64,000 bases of DNA from Brevibacterium sp. RIT 803 (GCF_016892625.1 NZ_JAFEMW010000001.1:186001-250000); one strand, 5' to 3'; counted from the first letter of the stretch, positions 26,106 through 34,864 are shown. A program made the numbers and translations. Notes: a model not told the origin generated them from the sequence alone.

Positions 26106-27944
26106 ATGAGCACTGAAACTACGAAGACTCAGGAGCTGATCAAGCACCTGAAGAATCCGACGACCAAGCTGAGGCCGTTCAAGCGCGAAGGCCTCGACAA
26201 GGTCGTCTTCTTCGTCGCCGGCATCCTCGCCGTCGCGTTCGTCGTGTGGGGCTTCATCTCCCCAGACAGTCTTGGATCGGTCGCCGGCACCCTGCTGACC
26301 GGAGTCATGGACAACTTCGGGTGGTTGTTCGTCATCGCCGCGACGATCTTCACGATCTTCGTCATCATCGTCGCCATGTCCAAGTTCGGGCGGATTCCGC
26401 TCGGCAAGGACGATGAGAAGCCCGAGTTCAAGACCGCCTCGTGGATCTCCATGATGTTTGCCACCGGCATGGGAATCGGCCTGGTCTTCTCCGCCGTCGG
26501 CGAGCCCCTGTTCTTCTACATGTCTCCCCCACCTGCGACCGTCGACGGCTCGAGTCCCGAGGCGATGGGCACCTCGATGGGCACCACGCTCTTCCACTGG
26601 ACCCTCTACCCCTGGGCGATGTACGCCATCGTCGGTCTTGGCGTGGCATATGGTTCGTTCCGCCTCGGACGGTCCCAGCTCTTCTCTTCGATGTTCACCT
26701 CCATCTTCGGCGAACGTGCGGTCAACGGGTTCGGCGGCAAGGTCATCAACATCCTCGCGATCCTCGCAACCCTCTTCGGCTCGGCCTGCTCGCTGGGTCT
26801 CGGCGCAATCCAGATCGGCGGCGGCATCGAATCGGCCGGCATCATGTCCGATGTCACTTCGCCAGTGCTCGTCATCATCATCGCGATCCTCACCGCTGCC
26901 TTCGTCGCTTCGGCCGTGTCCGGTGTCGAGAAGGGCATCCAGTGGCTGTCGAACATCAACATGGTCCTGGCGATCATCGTCGCACTCATCGTGTTCATCG
27001 GCGGGCCGACCCTGTTCATCCTCAACGTCATTCCGTCCTCACTCGGTTCATTCATCCAGGACCTGCCGCAGATGGCGTCGCGAACCGCAGCCAATGGTCC
27101 GGACGTCAACACCTGGCTGTCCTCGTGGACCGTCTTCTACTGGGCCTGGTGGGTCTCATGGTCACCCTTCGTCGGCCTCTTCATCGCCCGCATCTCCCGC
27201 GGCCGTACCGTGCGTCAGTTCGTGCTCGGCGTTCTCATCGTCCCTTCGGTCGTTTCGACCATCTGGTTCGCCATCTTCGGCGGCGGTGCCATCGGCATCC
27301 AGGAACGTGCAGAGCGCGGCGAAGGCACGGTCAAGGCCCTCGCGAACATCGTCGACGGAGAACCGGACATCAACATGGACACGATCCTGTTCGATCTCCT
27401 CGGTGCGCTGCCTCTGCCCAACGTCATCGCCATCGTCCTGATGATCGTCACCGTCATCCTCATCGCGATCTTCTTCGTCACTGGTGCCGACTCCGCGTCC
27501 ATTGTCATGGGCACACTGAGTGCCAACGGCGTGCAGGAGCCCGGCAAGGGCCTCGTCATCTTCTGGGGTACGGCCACCGGAGCTGTGGCTGCGGTGATGC
27601 TCCTGGCAGGAGGTTCCGATCCCGCCGAGGCGCTCGAAGGGCTGAAGAACGTCACGATCGTCTCTGCGCTGCCCTTCGTCATCGTCATGCTGGTGCTCTG
27701 TGTGGCGTTGTGGAAGGACCTGTCGAAGGATCCGCTCATCATCCAGGGGCAGCTGGCCAGCCATGTCCTCGAGCAGTCGGTCGCGACGGCGGTCGACGAG
27801 TACGACGGCGAGGTCTTCGGACTCGAGACGTCCGAACTGCCTGCAGACGTCATCGCAGCAGACAATGAAGACGCCGAGTCAGGTTCGTCAGAGTCGTCTG
27901 ATCTCAACGATGCCGATCACGAGCACGGTGACACGGTCAGGTAA
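26106..27944 (+). CDS. BCCT family betaine/carnitine/choline-type transporter
   Basis: Secondary carrier for quaternary-ammonium compatible solutes, usually driven by sodium. It has 612 residues, 12 predicted helices and cytosolic N- and C-terminal tails, the latter very acidic (Asp/Glu/Ser from about 565 on). Family blocks seen are FATGMGIGLVFSAVGEPLFFY and the BCCT signature FYWAWWVSWSPFVGLFIARISRGR (positions about 343-366). Charged tails act as osmosensors in BetP; that role here is inference. The gene stands alone between tRNA-Asn and a bidirectional terminator and is not part of the conserved backbone. Confidence 0.93.
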   Translation: MSTETTKTQELIKHLKNPTTKLRPFKREGLDKVVFFVAGILAVAFVVWGFISPDSLGSVAGTLLTGVMDNFGWLFVIAATIFTIFVIIVAMSKFGRIPLGKDDEKPEFKTASWISMMFATGMGIGLVFSAVGEPLFFYMSPPPATVDGSSPEAMGTSMGTTLFHWTLYPWAMYAIVGLGVAYGSFRLGRSQLFSSMFTSIFGERAVNGFGGKVINILAILATLFGSACSLGLGAIQIGGGIESAGIMSDVTSPVLVIIIAILTAAFVASAVSGVEKGIQWLSNINMVLAIIVALIVFIGGPTLFILNVIPSSLGSFIQDLPQMASRTAANGPDVNTWLSSWTVFYWAWWVSWSPFVGLFIARISRGRTVRQFVLGVLIVPSVVSTIWFAIFGGGAIGIQERAERGEGTVKALANIVDGEPDINMDTILFDLLGALPLPNVIAIVLMIVTVILIAIFFVTGADSASIVMGTLSANGVQEPGKGLVIFWGTATGAVAAVMLLAGGSDPAEALEGLKNVTIVSALPFVIVMLVLCVALWKDLSKDPLIIQGQLASHVLEQSVATAVDEYDGEVFGLETSELPADVIAADNEDAESGSSESSDLNDADHEHGDTVR

Positions 27945-27988
27945 CTCCTTGTCGCGGCGCTGACCGCGCGTAATCGGTGATCGCCAGG

Positions 27989-28027
27989 GGCGGCCGGTGA
28001 GACTCGATGAGAGTCTCACCGGCCGCC
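27989..28027 (+). terminator. Bidirectional terminator between BCCT and SDR genes
   Basis: GGCGGCCGGTGAGACTC (27989-28005) pairs perfectly with GAGTCTCACCGGCCGCC (28011-28027) around a five-base loop, followed on the plus strand by TTTCGCC. It lies between two convergent genes and can serve both. Confidence 0.85.
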
Positions 28028-28058
28028 TTTCGCCTGGATCAGCAGCTGCTGGGACGGA

Positions 28059-28784
28059 TCACCACGGCACGACCCCGTCGTCATCGAAGAAGCCGCCACG
28101 AGGTCCGTCGTCAGGGAGAGTCGCGAGCCTGATCGCGACAGCGGCCCCCTGCTCTGCAGTGCGATCCGAGGCATGGCCTGTGAAGTCGGTCGCGACGTAG
28201 CCAGGGCAGTAGGCGTTGACGATGACATCGGTGTCGGCGAGTCTGCGGCTGTATTGGGCGGTGATGCTGTTGAGCATGCTCTTCGACGGCGCATAGGCGG
28301 CGAGCTGGGGGCCGGTCTGCAATGCCAACGACCCCATATTGCGCGAGGCGTTGACGATCCGTGGCGACGGTGACAGGCGCAGGAGCGGGAGCATGGCGTT
28401 GGTCACCCGCACCACGCCGAATACGTTGGTGTCCAGGACAGATCGCAGGACGTCCAGATCGAGGGTGGTCGGGTCCTGCTCACCATTGAGATAGCTTCCG
28501 CCGATGCCGGCGTTGTTGACAAGGACATCGAGGCGGCCAACCGTCTTCTCGATGGCTTCGGCCGCCTGCGCCGCGCTGTGATCTGAGGTGACGTCGAGAG
28601 CGACGCCGAATGCGTCCACGCCCGACGCGCGCAGACGGTTGACAGCATCTGCACGGCGAGTATCGTCCCGTGCGCCTACCGCGACGGCGAACCCGAGCTT
28701 GCCGAGACCCTCTGCCACCGCAAATCCGATGCCTTTGTTCGCACCCGTCACCAACGCTGTCTTCTTCATCGCATCACTCTTCAT
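28059..28784 (-). CDS. Short-chain dehydrogenase/reductase
   Basis: NAD(P)-dependent oxidoreductase of the classical SDR fold; its substrate is unknown. From ATG 28784 it has 241 residues. The cofactor motif TGANKGIG lies at 13-20, DVTSD at about 62, NNAG at about 90, the catalytic Ser in IVNASRNMGSL and YxxxK in YAPSKSM. The longer frame to 28877 would run into the lysR start. It is divergent from a LysR regulator, which is the usual arrangement when the regulator controls the enzyme gene. Confidence 0.9.
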   Translation of the reverse strand: MKSDAMKKTALVTGANKGIGFAVAEGLGKLGFAVAVGARDDTRRADAVNRLRASGVDAFGVALDVTSDHSAAQAAEAIEKTVGRLDVLVNNAGIGGSYLNGEQDPTTLDLDVLRSVLDTNVFGVVRVTNAMLPLLRLSPSPRIVNASRNMGSLALQTGPQLAAYAPSKSMLNSITAQYSRRLADTDVIVNAYCPGYVATDFTGHASDRTAEQGAAVAIRLATLPDDGPRGGFFDDDGVVPW

Positions 28785-28842
28785 GAAACCTATCGTCGCC
28801 TCCAGCGATCGGAGTCGTCCAAGATCGATTCGGTGGTCTGTG

Positions 28843-28857
28843 ATACCTGACAGATAT
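28843..28857. promoter_or_regulatory. Candidate LysR operator between SDR gene and lysR
   Basis: ATACCTGACAGATAT is a near-perfect palindrome (12 of 15 positions symmetric) that fits the LysR-type T-N11-A rule. It lies between the two divergent starts, 18 bases before the lysR ATG and 58 bases before the SDR ATG. Confidence 0.55.
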
Positions 28858-28875
28858 GACGAGTAGGGTTGATCC

Positions 28876-29775
28876 ATGCTTGACCTCGAGACGCGCGAGT
28901 TGCGCTACTTCGTCACCATCGCAGAGGAACTGCACTTCCGACGCGCTGCCGAACGTCTGGGCATGGCGCAACCACCGTTGTCGCGGGCCATCGCTCGCTT
29001 AGAGCGCCGCCTCGGCGTCCAACTCTTGGAGAGGAACCGCCGCGGGGTCAAACTCACCGACGCAGGATCGGTGCTGCTCGGAGAGGCTCGGAAGGCACTC
29101 GACGCGATCTCTGCCGCGGCAGAACTGACAAGGCGTGCTGGAACGTCACGTCAGTCACTCATACTCGCCACTCAAGCTGGTGCATCGCATGAATTGCTGC
29201 AGCGGCTGCTCGAAGCAGTCACGAACGAACACGGCCCCGAGTGTATGGAGGTGCAGCTGTGCGAGGTCGGCGAGCAGGCCGAGATGCTTCGTTCAGGGGC
29301 CGCAGACGTGGCTATCATGCACAGACCTGTCGATGACCTCATCGGGTTCGACACCGTGGACCTCTGCACAGAAGACCAGGTCGTGATCCTCCCCGCCATC
29401 CATCCTCTCGCACGCCGCAACGAGGTCACCTTCGCCGAATTGCAGAAGGAACACTCGGTGCCGTTGGCCAGATGGCCCCGCCTGGACGGCACCTATCCCG
29501 ATGGGCCCGGGCCGGAGGTGCACACACAGTCTCAGATCGCCCAGCTCGTCGCCCTGGGGAAGGCTCTGCTCATCATCCCCGCATCCAGTCGTGCATGGCA
29601 ATGGCCCGAGCATGCGGCCGTGGCAGTCACAGACGCACCACGCATCACAACGCTTCTGGCGTGGCCGGCTGGCAGCCGCTCAGCCGCGATCGCCGGACTC
29701 GTCCAGGTCGCTTCCGGTTTGGGAGACACAGAGGGCCACGGCGATTGGGCACCGCGATTGCCGAAAGGCGGATAG
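28876..29775 (+). CDS. LysR family transcriptional regulator
   Basis: One-component regulator of 299 residues. Residues 1-62 form the winged HTH (RELRYFVTIAEELHFRRAAERLGMAQPPLSRAIARLERRLGVQLLERN, key block AQPPLSRAI). Residues 90-290 form the periplasmic-binding-like effector domain. It probably controls the divergent SDR gene and itself through the palindrome at 28843-28857. The effector cannot be inferred from sequence. Confidence 0.92.
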   Translation: MLDLETRELRYFVTIAEELHFRRAAERLGMAQPPLSRAIARLERRLGVQLLERNRRGVKLTDAGSVLLGEARKALDAISAAAELTRRAGTSRQSLILATQAGASHELLQRLLEAVTNEHGPECMEVQLCEVGEQAEMLRSGAADVAIMHRPVDDLIGFDTVDLCTEDQVVILPAIHPLARRNEVTFAELQKEHSVPLARWPRLDGTYPDGPGPEVHTQSQIAQLVALGKALLIIPASSRAWQWPEHAAVAVTDAPRITTLLAWPAGSRSAAIAGLVQVASGLGDTEGHGDWAPRLPKGG

Positions 29776-29923
29776 CGCCGACTGAATCTGCTGGGGCACT
29801 CGGGTGACGAGCCGTCGTGGAACGTCGCGAACTCCACCGAGGCAAGCACGTGTTTCACCTCGAGAAGGCACCGGTCGGTGACGCAGCACTCGAGGGACAG
29901 ATCTGCCGTGCGTGGCGGCGGCC

Positions 29924-30847
29924 TCAGCGGTACCGCGGCGGCTTCTGGCAGTTCGGGCAGAAGTGGCTGCCTCGTCCGCCGATCGTCATCTTCTCGATCT
30001 CGGTGCCGCAGCGCACGCACTCCTGGCCGCCGCGCCCGTAGACGAGCAGGGCACGGTCGAAATAGCCGGACTCCCCGTTGACGTTGACGTAGAGTGCGTC
30101 GAAGCTGGTCCCACCCACGGCCAGCGCATCACTCATCACCGTCGCCGCAGAGTCGAGGACGGCGGCCAGGCGGGACTTGCGAGTGCGAGCGGGGATCGCC
30201 AGCGGGTGGATACAGGCCCTGAAGAGCGCTTCATCGGCATAGATGTTGCCGATGCCGCTGACCAGGGACTGGTCGAGCAGCGCTGATTTGACCACCGTGC
30301 GCTTATGAGAAAGCTGCTCGAGAGCGAGGCCGGGTTCGAAGGCCGGTTCCAGCGGATCGGCGGCAATGTGATTCGCCGAGGCGGGCACGAGCCGACCGTA
30401 GGCGTGCACCAGGGGCTGTACGCCGAGATGGCCGAAGATCCGTTGGTCGATGAAACGCAGCTGAAAGCTCTCACTCCCCCGCTCGAGGCGGAGGATCGCC
30501 CGGGTATGCTTGTGGACCTCGTCAGCGCCGTCGTGCACGCGCAGCTGTCCGCTCATGCCGAGGTGAACGAGCAGGCTGAGTTCAGGGGCAGCTGGCTCGG
30601 CAGCCGGGCCGGCTCCAAGGTCCTCCCCCAGGGTCAGCCACATGAACTTGCCACGACGTTCGGCGCCGATGATTCGCCGCCCGGTCACCGCTGCGACGAA
30701 CTCGTCGGCTGCGGAAGCATTGATGCGACGCTGGGACGTGGTGCCGAGAATTCGGGGGTCGATCACCTCGGCGCCGGTGATGGTGGTTCCGGCGGTCCAT
30801 TCGTGGACGCCGAGGCGCACGCTCTCTACCTCGGGAAGCTCGGGCAT
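29924..30847 (-). CDS. mutM: Formamidopyrimidine-DNA glycosylase
   Basis: Excises 8-oxoguanine and formamidopyrimidines and nicks at the abasic site. From ATG 30847 the protein has 307 residues and begins MPELPEVESVRLG with the catalytic Pro2/Glu3. LLDQSLVSGIGNIYADEALF and the C-terminal zinc finger (CVRCGTEIEK, HFCPNC) are intact. An insert of about 10 residues (AGPAAEPAAPELS) lies near residue 80. It starts 10 bases after rnc. The frame upstream to 30970 is rnc in another frame. Confidence 0.97.
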   Translation of the reverse strand: MPELPEVESVRLGVHEWTAGTTITGAEVIDPRILGTTSQRRINASAADEFVAAVTGRRIIGAERRGKFMWLTLGEDLGAGPAAEPAAPELSLLVHLGMSGQLRVHDGADEVHKHTRAILRLERGSESFQLRFIDQRIFGHLGVQPLVHAYGRLVPASANHIAADPLEPAFEPGLALEQLSHKRTVVKSALLDQSLVSGIGNIYADEALFRACIHPLAIPARTRKSRLAAVLDSAATVMSDALAVGGTSFDALYVNVNGESGYFDRALLVYGRGGQECVRCGTEIEKMTIGGRGSHFCPNCQKPPRYR

Positions 30848-30857
30848 CAGGAATGCC

Positions 30858-31562
30858 TCAGCGCGTGTAGTCCGGATAGATGGTGCGGATGGCTTTGACG
30901 GCGACTTCCGCGGCTGCCGCCTCGGCGTTCTTCTTCGAAGAGCCGTCGCCGGTGCCCCAGCCGTTGTCACCCAGCAGGGCGGTGGCGGTGAAGACCATGG
31001 CGTGATCGGGTCCCGAGGAGACGATCTCGTAGCTCACGGCGCCCAGATCAAGATCGGCCGCTGCTTCCTGCAGAGTCGTCTTGTAGTCCATTCCGGCACC
31101 CAGATTCACCGCATCGGAGAGCATCGAATCAATGAGGCGGTGGACGAAGGCGAAGGCCTCTTCACGTCCGCGGGCAACGAAGGTCGCGCCGATGAGGGCC
31201 TCGACGGTGTCGGCAAGGATCGAGTCCTTGTCGCGACCGCCTGTCAGCTCTTCGCCCTTGCCCAGAAGAATGTGGGGGCCGATCTTGTGTCTGCGCGCGA
31301 TCGACGCCAAGGCTTTGGTGTTGACGACGGCGGAGCGCATCTTGGCCAGTGAACCTTCGGCCAGATCCGGGTTGTCGTAGTACAGCGATTCGGTCGCCAC
31401 GAGGCCCAGGACGGAGTCGCCGAGGAATTCGAGTCGCTCGTTCGTGGGTATGCCGCCGGCCTCGAAGGCGAAGGAGCGGTGAGTCAGGGCCAGACGAAAA
31501 GTCTCGGGATCAATATCGATCCCGAGACTCTTCTGCAGTTCTGCTGTGGTGTCAGTGTCCAC
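30858..31562 (-). CDS. rnc: Ribonuclease III, with a terminator stem inside its first codons
   Basis: Double-stranded-RNA endonuclease for rRNA processing and mRNA turnover. It has 234 residues. The catalytic block NERLEFLGDSVLGLV (E45, D49), the second acidic pair in DTVEALIGATFV, and a C-terminal dsRNA-binding domain (YKTTLQEAAADLDLG ... AEAAAAEVAVKAI) are intact. The start is GTG 31562, three bases after the rpmF stop. Codons 12-21 (SLGIDIDPET) are encoded by a perfect 11-bp hairpin followed by TTTTCGTCTGG, a typical intrinsic terminator. The encoded segment is family-typical, so the gene is intact. Confidence 0.96.
   Translation of the reverse strand: MDTDTTAELQKSLGIDIDPETFRLALTHRSFAFEAGGIPTNERLEFLGDSVLGLVATESLYYDNPDLAEGSLAKMRSAVVNTKALASIARRHKIGPHILLGKGEELTGGRDKDSILADTVEALIGATFVARGREEAFAFVHRLIDSMLSDAVNLGAGMDYKTTLQEAAADLDLGAVSYEIVSSGPDHAMVFTATALLGDNGWGTGDGSSKKNAEAAAAEVAVKAIRTIYPDYTR
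31501..31528 (-). terminator. Intrinsic terminator of rpmF, embedded in the rnc coding region
   Basis: On the minus strand GTCTCGGGATC - GATATT - GATCCCGAGAC is a perfect 11-bp stem followed immediately by TTTTCGTCTGG. It lies 38 bases past the rpmF stop and inside rnc codons 12-21. Confidence 0.8.
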
Positions 31563-31565
31563 AGG

Positions 31566-31769
31566 TCAGACGTCAGCGACCTTGCGTCCCTTGTATTCAA
31601 GGAACAGCGGGGTGCCGGCTGCGTCTTCGACAACTTTGGCCTGGTGAGGGCGCGAGTACACAACGCGACCGTTCTCCACAGTCTTGACCAGGCTGGGAGC
31701 CTGTGCCTTCCACTGCGAACGACGGTGGCGGGTGTTGCTGCGCGACAATTTACGCTTTGGAACAGCCAC
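31566..31769 (-). CDS. rpmF: 50S ribosomal protein L32
   Basis: Zinc-free L32 of 67 residues: [20 protein letters not shown] is canonical, and the C-terminal half lacks the CxxC pairs found in zinc-binding L32. It starts two bases after the DUF177 gene, an arrangement conserved across bacteria (yceD-rpmF). It is followed by rnc after three bases and by a terminator inside rnc. Confidence 0.97.
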   Translation of the reverse strand: MAVPKRKLSRSNTRHRRSQWKAQAPSLVKTVENGRVVYSRPHQAKVVEDAAGTPLFLEYKGRKVADV

Positions 31770-31771
31770 GT

Positions 31772-32290
31772 CTAGCTCTCTTTCTTCTCATCCAACAAAT
31801 TCTTCAATGATGCGAACGGCGAATCCGATTCGCTGTCATCGACCTCAAGGTCCTCACCGAGGGTGAAGCTGAACTCATCACTCCTGTCCTTTGACGGACT
31901 GAAGGGCAGAGCCATGACGACAGCGTCTCTGATCGCGGGCTCGAGGTCGAGCTGATCGCGGTCGATGAGGTAGGAATCCTCGTCGCCATCGGCCTGCTCA
32001 TAGACGTACATCTCTTGGATGTCGACATCTATAGGCAACTCGATTTCGTCGAGAGTCCTCACATCTTCGCCGCGGGCCGTGGCCGAGACTGTACCCGACA
32101 CGTAGATTCCCTCCGACACGCTTTCGAACATCAGCTCGAGTGTCAGTGGTGAACCTTCTGCGACCCCGATCACTTCGATCTTGAGATCCGCTGGAGCAGA
32201 CAGGGTGGTGTTCACCCGTTCCCATTCACCAGGATGACCAAGCAATCCCATCGACCTGAGATCGTAGACGAACTCAGACTGCTTCTTCAT
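31772..32290 (-). CDS. DUF177 / YceD family protein lacking the usual cysteines
   Basis: Family encoded upstream of rpmF in most bacteria and linked to rRNA metabolism. From ATG 32290 (AGGAGG at ideal spacing) it has 172 residues. The family core [38 protein letters not shown] and [18 protein letters not shown] is recognisable. Family members normally carry cysteines (GECxRCL and a C-terminal CxxxCxGLCPxCG cluster); here the matching segments read GEDVRTL and [15 protein letters not shown], and the protein has no cysteine at all. GTG 32296 is a less likely start. Confidence 0.9.
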   Translation of the reverse strand: MKKQSEFVYDLRSMGLLGHPGEWERVNTTLSAPADLKIEVIGVAEGSPLTLELMFESVSEGIYVSGTVSATARGEDVRTLDEIELPIDVDIQEMYVYEQADGDEDSYLIDRDQLDLEPAIRDAVVMALPFSPSKDRSDEFSFTLGEDLEVDDSESDSPFASLKNLLDEKKES

Positions 32291-32411
32291 GCTCACTCCT
32301 CCTTTACGTGATTGAGGATGCTTACTCCTGCGTTCACACGCGACTCACCATTCTAGTCATCATCGGCGGTCATTACCAATCGAGCCTGCGAGGCTGCGCA
32401 GGTGTTCCTGG

Positions 32412-33599
32412 TCACCATTTCTCGTGCTGGTTGCGCCAGGTCACCCCACCGGCAGCCAAGAGCAGTGCCCCGGAGATCGTGAACACGATTCCGGATCCGG
32501 CGACGACGGTGAGCAGGGAGGCCGCCGAGGGGATCGCCACCTGACTGAGACGGTTGCCGGCAAGTCGGATCGACAGCACCGCTGCCCGGTTAGCCGGGTC
32601 CGACAGGGTCGAGACCCAGGTCATCGTCAGCGGCTGGGTGAGTCCGAAGCAGAATCCGGCCAGGATCAGCAGGATCGCCAGCATCCACGGCTGAGTGAAC
32701 ACCGGGATGAGAATGATGCAGACACCCGCCGCCACCGAGGCGGTCCACAGCAGCGAGAGGCTGCGCCACCTGCGTGTGAGCATGCCGATGATCAGCCGCG
32801 AGACCACCGAGGCCAGGGTGCGCAAGGTGAGCAGCCACGTCACTGTCGTCACCGACAGTCCGTTCTGCTGGCCGATGAGCGGCAGGTAGGCAGTCATCAG
32901 GTCGACGGCGGCCAGGGTGGTCATCGAGGCGAGGATCGCGGGTTTCATCCCTCGTATCGAGAGCAGGGACCAGGGCGTACGGGCACCTTTGGCCGCCTCG
33001 GCTCGGGAGACGTGGGGTGTCCGGCCGCGGAGCATGACGATGACCGCAGCAACCAGCGTCAGCGCGGAGATCCCCGTCATGAACCACAGGGCATTGACGA
33101 TCTGCGGGGCACCGTCCGTCGCGCCGGCGATGGCACCTGCCACGGGCAGACCGATCGTCTGCCCGATGGAGACGCCGAGGGTGAGGTAGCCGAACTTCGA
33201 GGTCAGCGCCGAGGCAGGGAAGCTCTGTGGTATCAGTGCCTGCGAGGCAACGGTGGTCAGCAGCTGCCCCAGGCCCAGGCACATCGTGGCGATGAGGAGG
33301 ACGCCGAGGTTGGGCGCCATCGCTGCGAGTCCGACGGGCACGATCGACAGGATCGTTCCCGTCCACAGCACAGCGGTGGCGTATCCGCGGTCGACGAGTC
33401 GGCCGACGAGGAGCGCCGTGAGCAGCGGCACGAGGGAATAGCAGGCGGTCATGAGACCGAGGACGACTCCGCTGCCGCCGAGTTCAAGGGTCCGGTAGGA
33501 GATGAGGACGCGCACGCCGTTGTAGGTGGCATGAGCGACCACGGTGTGGAAGATGAGGCCGAGGAACCACGCCCGAGAGGAGGAAGAGGGAAGCGGCAT
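32412..33599 (-). CDS. Major facilitator superfamily transporter
   Basis: Inner-membrane carrier of 395 residues with 12 predicted helices in two halves of six (break near residue 200 at HVSRAEAAKGARTPW). The loop-2/3-type motif GRLVDRGYATAVLWTG is visible near residue 65. Substrate is unknown; the mixed character suits a drug or metabolite exporter. It lies four bases upstream of coaD on the same strand, and is not a member of the conserved DUF177-rpmF-rnc-mutM block. Confidence 0.85.
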   Translation of the reverse strand: MPLPSSSSRAWFLGLIFHTVVAHATYNGVRVLISYRTLELGGSGVVLGLMTACYSLVPLLTALLVGRLVDRGYATAVLWTGTILSIVPVGLAAMAPNLGVLLIATMCLGLGQLLTTVASQALIPQSFPASALTSKFGYLTLGVSIGQTIGLPVAGAIAGATDGAPQIVNALWFMTGISALTLVAAVIVMLRGRTPHVSRAEAAKGARTPWSLLSIRGMKPAILASMTTLAAVDLMTAYLPLIGQQNGLSVTTVTWLLTLRTLASVVSRLIIGMLTRRWRSLSLLWTASVAAGVCIILIPVFTQPWMLAILLILAGFCFGLTQPLTMTWVSTLSDPANRAAVLSIRLAGNRLSQVAIPSAASLLTVVAGSGIVFTISGALLLAAGGVTWRNQHEKW

Positions 33600-33602
33600 G
33601 CG

Positions 33603-34091
33603 TCAGCGGCTGGCGTTCAGCGCCGACAGCACTGCGCGTGGAACGAGACCTTCGATGTTCCCGCCGCCGGAGTGAACTTCCTTGATGAGCGAGGACGAGA
33701 CGTGTTCATACTCGGGGCTGCCGGGGACGAAGATGGTCTCCAGCTCGCTCAGATGCTTATTCATCAGCGCCATCGGCAGTTCGTAGGCGAAATCCGTGCC
33801 CGAGCGCAGCCCCTTGACCACTGCAGGCGCTCCGATGGAGGCGCAGTAGTCGACGAGCAGGCCCCCGGCGACGGTCTCGATGGTGACGTTCCTCGCCTCT
33901 CGGGTCCGCTCATCGTCCTCCAGCGAGCGGCGGATGAGATCGGTGCGGACCTCGGGATCGAAACGTCCGGACTTCTTGGGATTGTGCACGACGGCAACGA
34001 CCACCTCGTCGAAGAGACGGGCGCTGCGGGCAATGACATCGAGATGACCCATGGTGATCGGGTCATAGGAACCGGGGCAGACAACCTTCAT
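33603..34091 (-). CDS. coaD: Phosphopantetheine adenylyltransferase
   Basis: Penultimate step of coenzyme A synthesis. From ATG 34091 it has 162 residues starting MKVVCPGSYDPITMGHLDVI, with the nucleotidyltransferase T/HxGH-type motif (TMGH). The C-terminal block FVPGSPEYEHVSSSLIKEV is diagnostic. Its ATG overlaps the upstream gntR stop by four bases (ATGA). In most actinobacteria rsmD directly precedes coaD; here the regulator and the ehu importer separate the pair. Confidence 0.97.
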   Translation of the reverse strand: MKVVCPGSYDPITMGHLDVIARSARLFDEVVVAVVHNPKKSGRFDPEVRTDLIRRSLEDDERTREARNVTIETVAGGLLVDYCASIGAPAVVKGLRSGTDFAYELPMALMNKHLSELETIFVPGSPEYEHVSSSLIKEVHSGGGNIEGLVPRAVLSALNASR

Positions 34092-34849
34092 GCCCTCATC
34101 GTATCTCTCAGCTGTGACCACTGGTCGTCGACGAGCTTGTCCTGATCGTCGGCCCTGACGATGACAGCCTCGGGTTCCGTCAGCGGGTTGTGCAGTCGGG
34201 CAGCGGCTCCGGCCATGACCCTTCCCACGACCGCCAGGGCTCGTGGTTCGTTCCCGGCTGCGATCGACTCGTTCAGTTCTCTGTGTGTCTCGATGAGGTC
34301 GCACCTGACCTCATATCCACGCGGGTCGGAAAGTGAGAGCAGTCGAGTGTGGACCATAGAGACCTTCATCAGATCACTGAGCCTGACCGACCCGGAGCAG
34401 GCGACGATCGAGTGATGGAAGTCGAGGTCGGCGTCGCCGATGGCGCGGGCGGTGTTCTCCTCGATCGCGAGCTCGAGTGTGGCCAGTGCCTGGTGGATGC
34501 GGGCAATCGGCTTGCCCGAGCGGATGACGATCTTCACCGCCTGTGCTTCGATGGCTTCTCGGACCGCATAGACGTCATCGATGTCGTCGGACGTCATCCG
34601 CTTGACCCAGACACCGCGGCCTGGCGCGTGAGTCATCACCCCTTCGCTGACGAGTCGCTGCAGAGCCTCCCGCAACGAGGGACGGGAGACGACGAGGAGC
34701 TCGGCTGTGCGCACCTCGTTGATGGATTGCCCCGGTGCCAGGGAGCCGCTGTAGATGGCGTTGCGAATCTGGTCGGCGATGAGGTCGATCGTCGAGGATC
34801 TGATGACCTTGCGCAGGACAGGGAGCTCCGAAGTCGCGGGTGAAGGCAT
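34088..34849 (-). CDS. GntR family regulator (FadR/FCD type), likely regulator of the ehu importer
   Basis: Regulator of 253 residues. N-terminal winged HTH (DLIADQIRNAIYSGSLAPGQSINEVRTAELLVVSRPSLREALQRLVSEGV, key block SRPSLREALQRL) is followed by an FCD helical effector domain with DLDFHHSIVACSGS and TRLLSLS. It is divergent from ehuB, with a palindrome in the 115-base spacer. The long frame starting at 35416 is false because it runs antisense through ehuB. Regulation of ehu is inference from the arrangement. Confidence 0.9.
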   Translation of the reverse strand: MPSPATSELPVLRKVIRSSTIDLIADQIRNAIYSGSLAPGQSINEVRTAELLVVSRPSLREALQRLVSEGVMTHAPGRGVWVKRMTSDDIDDVYAVREAIEAQAVKIVIRSGKPIARIHQALATLELAIEENTARAIGDADLDFHHSIVACSGSVRLSDLMKVSMVHTRLLSLSDPRGYEVRCDLIETHRELNESIAAGNEPRALAVVGRVMAGAAARLHNPLTEPEAVIVRADDQDKLVDDQWSQLRDTMRA

Positions 34850-34864
34850 ATCACGATCATATAA

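Noticed and set aside
29776-29923. Possible small gene between lysR and mutM
   Set aside because: The 148-base convergent spacer has no start with a ribosome-binding site and no codon-like pattern; no terminator stem was found either.
32424-34145. 573-codon plus-strand frame opposite the MFS gene and coaD
   Set aside because: Shadow of two well-supported minus-strand genes; composition is the usual Gly/Arg/Asp/Glu-rich antisense pattern.
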